From contig JANLGB010000006.1 of assembly GCA_024653405.1 (NCBI GenBank), positions 1 through 21,996 on the forward strand: DNA of 21,996 bases, read 5' to 3'. Source of the DNA: Candidatus Saccharicenans sp. Lineage in GTDB: Bacteria; Acidobacteriota; Aminicenantia; Aminicenantales; Saccharicenantaceae. Each line of letters begins with the position of its first letter. The stretch's first letter is position 1. This document shows, piece by piece, positions 16,866 to 21,996 of this stretch. The position numbers and the translations under genes were made by a program. A model generated the notes under the pieces. That model ran no database searches, had not been told where the DNA came from, and saw nothing but the letters and a program-made list of their open reading frames with translations.

Positions 16866-18500
16866 TCATTTAATAATTGCTTTTAGCTGGGCCAGCCGGG
16901 CCCTGGCCCGGGCTACGTTTTCTGGGTCTTCCCCGGCCGTGTCAGCCAGGTACGAGTCAAAGGCTCTGGCCGCCTCCGGCTGACCTCTGATTTCAAGCCA
17001 TCTTGCTTCCTGATAGGCTCTTAATTCTTCCAGCCGATCCTTCGGGTCGGGCAGAGCACCAGCTGTCTTGGTCCCGGCCACCTGCAGGTAACCCAGGGAG
17101 CGCAGCCTTTCCTTTTCTGCCGGAGTCATGTCCCGTTTGGCCGTGGCCAATCCGCTAGCGGCTTTTATGATTTTTTCCAGCCGGTCTTTAAGCCTTACGA
17201 CTTGCCGGTGGTTGGAAGCATAAAGATTATTGTTTTCTTCCGGGTCCAGCTTCAGATTGTACAGCTCTGGTTTGGGGGCCTGGATGAATTTCCGGTCCCC
17301 GGAAATCAACCCCAGCAATTCTGACCAGCCGAAATTTTCCTTGGGGAAGAAGCTTTCGAGATAGATATCAGATGGCTTCAGTTTACGACCCAGCAGCAAC
17401 GGTTTCAGGCTTTGGCCGTCAAAGTTAACCTGGGCCTCAAGACCCAGAAAGTCGAGAACAGTCGGCATGATATCCACCAGTCGAACCGGCTGGTTGATAA
17501 CCCGGCCGGCAGGGACAGCCGGGCCGGTTATAATGAAGGGCACCCGGACCGACATTTCATAGAGAAAGAGACCGTGTCCCTGTTCCACTTTCTCTCCGAA
17601 GGCCTCACTATGGTCGCCGGCGATCACCACCAGAGTCCGGTCCTGGCAACCGTAAATTCTTAAGAGTTCCATGACCCGGCCCACGTATCTATCCATGAAG
17701 GCAATTTCGCCGTCGTAGGGCTCATCCCGGAATTTTCTGGCCAACTCTGGCGGCGAGTTGTAAGGGAAGTGCGGGTCAAAAAAATGAACCCAGGCAAAAA
17801 ATCGGGTGGAATAATTTTTTTCCAGCCAGCGGGCGAAAGATTCATAGACCTGGTCGGCCGGTCTTTCCGCGTTGTAGGACTTAAAAGCTTTGGCCGGCTC
17901 GAAACTATCGTCATAGGTTTCAAAACCCTGGTCCAGTCCGAAACGGGAATCAACGGAAAAGGAGGCGACGAAGGCGGCAGTCTTCAAACCCTACTCCTGC
18001 AGGATTTCAGCCAGGGTGGTAAAATGGGGCGACAGGGCGTAATTCCCGTTATTGTGCACTCCATGCCGGCAGGGATGGAGCCCGGTCAGGATGGAGGCAT
18101 GAGAGGGCAAGGTAAGTGGTACCTGGCAATAAGCATTCTGAAACCTCACTCCGGAGGCCACCAGATAATCCAGATTGGGCGTCCAACCATTCTGGTAACC
18201 GTAGCAACCCAGGCGGTCAGCCCTGGTGGTATCGAGCGTTATCAGAAGAACATTCCAGGACCCGGTGTCTTTAGGCTCTTTCTCACCTGACCTCCGGCCC
18301 TTGAAGAACAAAAAGCCGCTTAGCGTCAGGAGGAGCACAGCAGACGCAATCAGAACATACCTTAGCCAGGGCCAGGTTTTTGCCCCGGCCTTTCCCGGCT
18401 GGTTTTGTCCCTCGCCCGGGGCCTGCGGTTTAATCGGGGTTGGTTCTTTTGTCTTGGCCGCAGGTCTTTTCTTTCTATTCTTTTTTCTGCTTATGGGAGA
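16866..18500 (-). pseudogene. Membrane-anchored sulfatase/alkaline-phosphatase-superfamily protein interrupted by an amber codon
   Basis: One open frame, stopped once by TAG at 17991-17993, joins two halves (17991-18338 and 16866-17987) of a sulfatase-fold protein. Coding continues in frame across the stop: LAEILQE-[TAG]-GLKTAAFVASF, where the family has coding sequence. Motifs are LITLDTTRADRLGCYGY (metal-site Asp), PLTLPSHASILTG, VIAGDHSEAFGE and a C-terminal RLRSLGYL. The usual C/S-x-P-x-R nucleophile motif is T-L-P-S-H, so formylglycine chemistry is not expected and a threonine nucleophile is possible. The only normal in-frame start is GTG at 18338, inside the membrane helix (YVLIASAVLLLTLSGFLFF). 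The frame stays open to 18500 with a basic, proline-rich N-terminal segment. An ATG at 18528 would join if one A were removed from the A6 run at 18481-18486. Sequencing error, pseudogene or readthrough all remain possible. Confidence 0.8.
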
Positions 18501-18748
18501 TCAGTTGCCCGGTGGCGGGCGGTATCATTATATACTCAGGCGCCAGGTTTGCCAAAGCCCGGGGAATCTCTGGGCTTGAGGTCAGAAAATCAGTGAGAAA
18601 AGAACAGGGATTCCGACGTCTCATTAAGTACCTTATAAATAACCGAACACCAATCTATCGGCAGCTCCTGGAGGCGGCCGGTTTCAGGCGGCCGGAACCA
18701 GTCACAGGGCACCATTCTTAAAGATCAAACGATTCAGGTGTCGACTCG

Positions 18749-20110
18749 ATGAGCGGAACGCAATTTATTTCCAGGATGATTGAAGTCATAGGGGAAGCTC
18801 TCCAGGTCGACCATTTCCAATTAGTGGCCTTTGACTACCGCCAGCGCCCCTTTTTCCAGCAATTACGGGGGAAGAAACCGGTACTTGAGGAGAAAGAACG
18901 AGCCGAGTTGATTAACCGGGCGCTGGAAAGAAAGGAATTGTTTACTGCTTCCGTTAATCACGGCCAGGATATTCTGGCGGCTTGCTTTCCCTTCTGGGCC
19001 CGGGGCCAGCTTCTGGGTTTTGCCTATCTGGAAAAGCATGATTCCCGGACGACTCTCGACGATACCGCCTTGGATATCCTATCCTCGGCCGGTCCGCTGG
19101 TGAAATTGCTGTCACAGGAGAATTCTCCGCCCGAAGAAGTAAGGGTCAGGCCAGAGAATAGCGGGCTGGAGTTCCTGGGGCTCAGCCGACCTTTCCGGAT
19201 GATCCAGGAGCTGGTAGACAAAGTCAAGGAGGTGAGTTCTCCGGTCCTGGTCACCGGGGAAAGCGGCACCGGCAAAGAATTGATTGCCCGCATCATTCAC
19301 CATAGCGGGCCCCGGCGCCGGGGGCAGTTTGTGGCCGTCAACTGCAGCGCCATTCCCGACAACCTGCTGGAGTCGGAGCTCTTCGGTTATGCCAGGGGGG
19401 CTTTCACCGGCGCCCTCCGGGATAAACCCGGACTGGTGGAGGAAGCCAGCGGCGGCACCTTCTTCCTGGACGAAATCGGCGACCTGTCCCTACCCCTACA
19501 GGCTAAGCTTCTCCGGGTGTTGCAGGAAAAGGAAATTAGGCGGATCGGCGAGAACCGCAGCCGCCGGGTGGATGTCAGGTTCATCAGCGCCACCCACCGC
19601 CAGCTGGAGCAAGAAGTGGCCGCCGGCCGTTTCCGCCAGGACCTTTACTTTCGCCTGAGAATCATTACCATCGAAATCCCGCCCCTCCGTCAGCGTCCGG
19701 AAGATATCCTGGTGCTGGTCAACCATTTTCTCGATAAGTATTGCCAGGAACTGAACAGGCCGAGGGCCTTTTTCTCGCCGGCAGCCCTGGAGCTTTTGCT
19801 GAAGTACGGCTGGCCGGGCAACGTCCGCGAACTGCAAAACGAAATCCAGCGGGTGCTGGTCCTGGCCGGGAACAACCGGGTGATAGAGGAGGAGTGGCTG
19901 TCGCCGGAAATCAGACAGGCCAGAGAAAAACCTTTACCCGACCGCTGGGACTATTCCCGGGCCAAGGCCGAGTTTGAGAAAAAATTCCTGGGGGAAGCCC
20001 TGCGCCATTTTAATTTTCACCGGGCCCGGACAGCCGCGGCTATCGGCCTGACCCGGCAGGGACTCTTCCGCCTGATAAAAAAATACGGCCTGGACCGGCA
20101 TTTGAATTAA
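18749..20110 (+). CDS. Sigma-54-dependent transcriptional activator (GAF-like, AAA+, Fis-type HTH)
   Basis: A 453-residue bacterial enhancer-binding protein that opens sigma-54 promoters using ATP. Residues ~1-120 resemble a short GAF sensor. The AAA+ domain has Walker A GESGTGKE at 170-177, the sigma-54 contact loop GAFTGA intact at 217-222, Walker B GGTFFLDEIG at 235-244, and FRQDLYFRLRIITIEIPPLR containing the arginine-finger region. A Fis-like helix-turn-helix closes the protein (ARTAAAIGLTRQGLFRLIKKYG). The ATG at 18749 has no clear RBS; an in-frame TAA at 18719 limits upstream extension. It is divergent from the sulfatase-like gene, which could be a target, but I found no convincing -24/-12 promoter to support that. 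Confidence 0.93.
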   Translation: MSGTQFISRMIEVIGEALQVDHFQLVAFDYRQRPFFQQLRGKKPVLEEKERAELINRALERKELFTASVNHGQDILAACFPFWARGQLLGFAYLEKHDSRTTLDDTALDILSSAGPLVKLLSQENSPPEEVRVRPENSGLEFLGLSRPFRMIQELVDKVKEVSSPVLVTGESGTGKELIARIIHHSGPRRRGQFVAVNCSAIPDNLLESELFGYARGAFTGALRDKPGLVEEASGGTFFLDEIGDLSLPLQAKLLRVLQEKEIRRIGENRSRRVDVRFISATHRQLEQEVAAGRFRQDLYFRLRIITIEIPPLRQRPEDILVLVNHFLDKYCQELNRPRAFFSPAALELLLKYGWPGNVRELQNEIQRVLVLAGNNRVIEEEWLSPEIRQAREKPLPDRWDYSRAKAEFEKKFLGEALRHFNFHRARTAAAIGLTRQGLFRLIKKYGLDRHLN

Positions 20111-20149
20111 GTTGCACCAGCCGGCCTTTTCTGTTAAATTTTAACCACC

Positions 20150-20464
20150 ATGGAAGGCCAAGAGAAAAAAGGAAAAGGGGAAAAGGTTTTTCAGTTGGTC
20201 TGCCCCCACTGTAAAGCCCGCTTGTGGGTGGAGGCCGAGTTGAAGGAGATTATTCAGTCGGAAAAAGGCCCCAAAAAGAAAGCTTCCTTTGATGAACTGC
20301 TGCTTAAGGAAAAAAAGAAAGCCGAGGCAATCGATCAGAAGTTCGAATCAACCGTCGAGTTGCGCCAGAAAAAATTAGAACAGGCCAAGCAGGCTTTTGA
20401 AAAAGCCCTGAGCCACCTGGACGAACTGGAAAAGGAAATAGAGGAAGAAAAAGACAACAAATGA
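20150..20464 (+). CDS. Small zinc-finger/coiled-coil protein of unknown function
   Basis: A 104-residue protein. A single CPHC knuckle at 18-21 within VFQLVCPHCKARLWVEAE is followed by a highly charged helix (about 45-100, rich in K and E, with coiled-coil-like LEQAKQAFEKALSHLDELEKEI). Only one CxxC pair is visible, so a metal site would need a dimer or other ligands. It is probably cytoplasmic, as there is no signal peptide. No RBS is evident before the ATG. It lies 39 nt after the sigma-54 activator and could share its transcript. I do not recognise a named family. Confidence 0.65.
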   Translation: MEGQEKKGKGEKVFQLVCPHCKARLWVEAELKEIIQSEKGPKKKASFDELLLKEKKKAEAIDQKFESTVELRQKKLEQAKQAFEKALSHLDELEKEIEEEKDNK

Positions 20465-20481
20465 ACAGCCGGGAGGCTGTT
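20464..20481 (+). terminator. Hairpin overlapping the stop codon of the small coiled-coil gene
   Basis: AACAGCC (20464-20470), a GGGA tetraloop and GGCTGTT (20475-20481) form a perfect 7-bp stem starting at the last base of the stop codon. The downstream sequence is pyrimidine-rich but lacks a clean T-run. It plausibly marks the transcript 3' end. Confidence 0.45.
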
Positions 20482-20769
20482 AATTATCTCTCCCTTTCCC
20501 CACCTGGTAAAAGAACCCGGGCCGAGCCGCCGGCCGAATTTGTTGTCAGTGGCCTATTTTGAAGTCTTAATACCAGGTATGGTTACCGGAAAAAGGAAAA
20601 ATTAAAAAAGTCTGGCCGCCTGGGTTTCAAAATCAAAAACGGAGCAGATTATCTTATTTTTTTTAGTTTCATTAATTTTTGTCTTGCCCCCCTAATAATA
20701 ATCGACCGCTCGAGCGCGGAGTCCAGGTTCCCTTCAGTTATCATTACTTTTTACTCTTGATAGCTGCCG
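20465..20769. other. 305-bp convergent intergenic gap
   Basis: Apart from the hairpin at its left edge, the stretch holds AT-rich runs (near 20600 and 20650-20685) and a perfect 10-bp palindrome, CGCTCGAGCG, at 20707-20716. No gene, tRNA or recognisable RNA was found. Confidence 0.5.
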
Positions 20770-21996
20770 TCAGCTTCCGGGCTGAGTTTCGTCCTCCCGG
20801 ATTTTTCTGGCCATGGTGATACCGGTAAATCCAAATATGGCCAGGATGACCACCGCCAGGTAATTGGAAAAGGCGTAGAACAGATAGTTAAACGTCGGCA
20901 CTCCCAGGGTCCCGGTGATATATACTCCGGCCATGCTCCAGGGAATGAGGGGCACGATGATACCGCCGCTCTCTTCAATGATCCGCGACAGGTTCTTAGC
21001 CGCCAGGCCCTTCTTCTTGTAGGCCTCCGACAGCAGCTCGGCCGGGATGATCATCGACAGGTAGGAACTACCGGTGATGAGCGCGGCCAGGATGGTGGTG
21101 CCGATAGTGGTCAGCACCAGGCTCCAGACTTTATCGGCGAACTTCATTATCTTTTCCAGGATCACCGCCAGCATCCCGGTTTTCTGCATGATGCCGCCGA
21201 AGCTGAAGGCGGTAAAGGCTACCAGCTGAGTTTCCATCATGCTCATCAGGCCGCCACGAGATATCAGGCGGTCGACGGCTTCCAGCCCGGTATTGGCGGA
21301 ATAACCGGAATTGATAGCCTGGGCAACCTGGACCAGACTGGCTTTCTGGAAGATGCCGGCCAGGGCCACGGCCAGGGCCGAGGAAATCAGCATTCCAGGG
21401 ATGGTTGGTTTTTTGGTAAAAGCATAATAGAAAACAATAAGAATCGGTAGCAGCAGCCAAAGATTGAAATTGAAATTCTTTTCCAGGGTGGAGGTAATCT
21501 GTTCTATCTTTTCCCGGTCGAATTCCCGTCCACCGTACCTTAAGCCCATGAAGAAATATATCACCAGTCCGGCCAGCCAGGCCGGGGTTCCAGACCAGAA
21601 CATGTGCTTGATATGGTCAAACAGGTTGGAGCCGGCAGAAACCGCGGCCAGGTTGGGTATGTCCGACAGGGGCGACATCTTGTCGCCGAAGTAAGCTCCG
21701 GCCACGATGGCCCCCGCCGCCGGTCCGAGCGGGATTCCCAGCCCCATGGCAATGCCGATGAAAGCCACGCCCAGGGTGCCTATCGTGCCCCAAGACGTGC
21801 CGCAGGCCAGGGAGGTCAGGGTGCAGACTAAGCAGGCCGTCACCAGAAAATACTTCGGGGAAATGAGTTTGAGGCCGTAATATATTATCATCGGGATGGT
21901 GCCGCTGGCGATCCAGGTGGCCACCAGCACTCCGACCGCCAGCATGATCAGGATGGCCGGCAGGGCCTTCCTGATGCTTTCCACGATGCCGGCTTC
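20770..21996 (-). CDS. nhaC: NhaC-family Na+/H+ antiporter (5' end outside the window)
   Basis: A multi-span integral membrane protein predicted to exchange Na+ for H+ (some relatives exchange organic acids). About 408 residues are visible. It has many hydrophobic helices and the family hallmark AYFGDKMSPLSDIPNL, preceded by ACGTSWGTIGTLGVAFIGIAMG. A GTG at 21984 is in frame, but coding reads upstream without a stop to the window edge (EAGIVESIRK), and NhaC proteins usually run ~450-500 residues, so the true start lies beyond 21996. It ends convergently with the small coiled-coil gene. No link to the glycan genes is visible. Confidence 0.88.
   Translation of the reverse strand, partial: EAGIVESIRKALPAILIMLAVGVLVATWIASGTIPMIIYYGLKLISPKYFLVTACLVCTLTSLACGTSWGTIGTLGVAFIGIAMGLGIPLGPAAGAIVAGAYFGDKMSPLSDIPNLAAVSAGSNLFDHIKHMFWSGTPAWLAGLVIYFFMGLRYGGREFDREKIEQITSTLEKNFNFNLWLLLPILIVFYYAFTKKPTIPGMLISSALAVALAGIFQKASLVQVAQAINSGYSANTGLEAVDRLISRGGLMSMMETQLVAFTAFSFGGIMQKTGMLAVILEKIMKFADKVWSLVLTTIGTTILAALITGSSYLSMIIPAELLSEAYKKKGLAAKNLSRIIEESGGIIVPLIPWSMAGVYITGTLGVPTFNYLFYAFSNYLAVVILAIFGFTGITMARKIREDETQPGS

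Noticed and set aside
18535..18565. GG-N10-GC arrangement upstream of the sulfatase-like gene, possible sigma-54 promoter
   Set aside because: The -12 part is CTGGCGCC and not the usual TTGCA type; the match is weak and expected by chance in GC-rich sequence.
18440..18721. 93-codon plus-strand frame upstream of, and in frame with, the sigma-54 activator
   Set aside because: Ends at TAA 28 nt before the activator ATG, overlaps the sulfatase N-terminal region antisense, and shows no sensor-domain features.

Overview
Taxonomy is inferred from content only. The window looks like a piece of a heterotrophic, Gram-negative-type genome near Candidatus Aminicenantes/Acidobacteriota. The indicators are secreted glycan-active enzymes, a HEAT-repeat protein with a DUF1080 domain, a Tat-type Gfo/Idh/MocA oxidoreductase, a secreted S10 peptidase and a pair of outer-membrane-type beta-barrels. 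No rRNA, tRNA, CRISPR array, integrase or transposase gene was seen.

Layout. The minus-strand block at 1-6085 holds a truncated CrtI/phytoene-desaturase-like flavoprotein whose outer end is a fold-back of its own sequence, a family I inorganic pyrophosphatase, a 953-residue HEAT-DUF1080 protein, and a Tat-signal Gfo/Idh/MocA oxidoreductase. The plus-strand block at 6248-9699 holds a 75-residue zinc-ribbon membrane protein, a rhomboid protease with a helical-repeat tail, and a GH28-like parallel beta-helix protein preceded by a hairpin next to its RBS. The minus-strand block at 9802-18500 holds an S10 carboxypeptidase-like enzyme with a clear sigma-70 promoter, two tandem paralogous beta-barrel proteins (one frameshifted), a GH29 alpha-L-fucosidase, and a membrane-anchored sulfatase-superfamily protein broken by an in-frame amber codon. 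Next come a divergent sigma-54 activator, a small zinc-finger/coiled-coil protein, and a convergent, edge-truncated NhaC-type antiporter.

How the genes may work together. The oxidoreductase and DUF1080 protein are likely co-transcribed and could form an oxidise-then-cleave route through 3-keto sugars. GH28, GH29 and the sulfatase-like protein would suit a sulfated or pectin/fucose-containing glycan. The barrels and S10 peptidase are surface or periplasmic functions whose link to glycans is only positional.

Most notable observations: (1) the window begins exactly at a 9-bp inverted repeat, and bases 1-59 read as the continuation of the flavoprotein in the opposite orientation; (2) a barrel gene is split at an A6 run while its tandem paralogue is intact; (3) the sulfatase-like gene has a TAG where coding clearly continues, and no ordinary in-frame start except a GTG inside its membrane anchor; (4) a roughly 90-bp REP-like element with perfect 16-bp arms sits between convergent genes, with a decayed copy about 3.6 kb away. 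Items 1-3 may be assembly or sequencing artefacts and need read-level checks before any biological reading.
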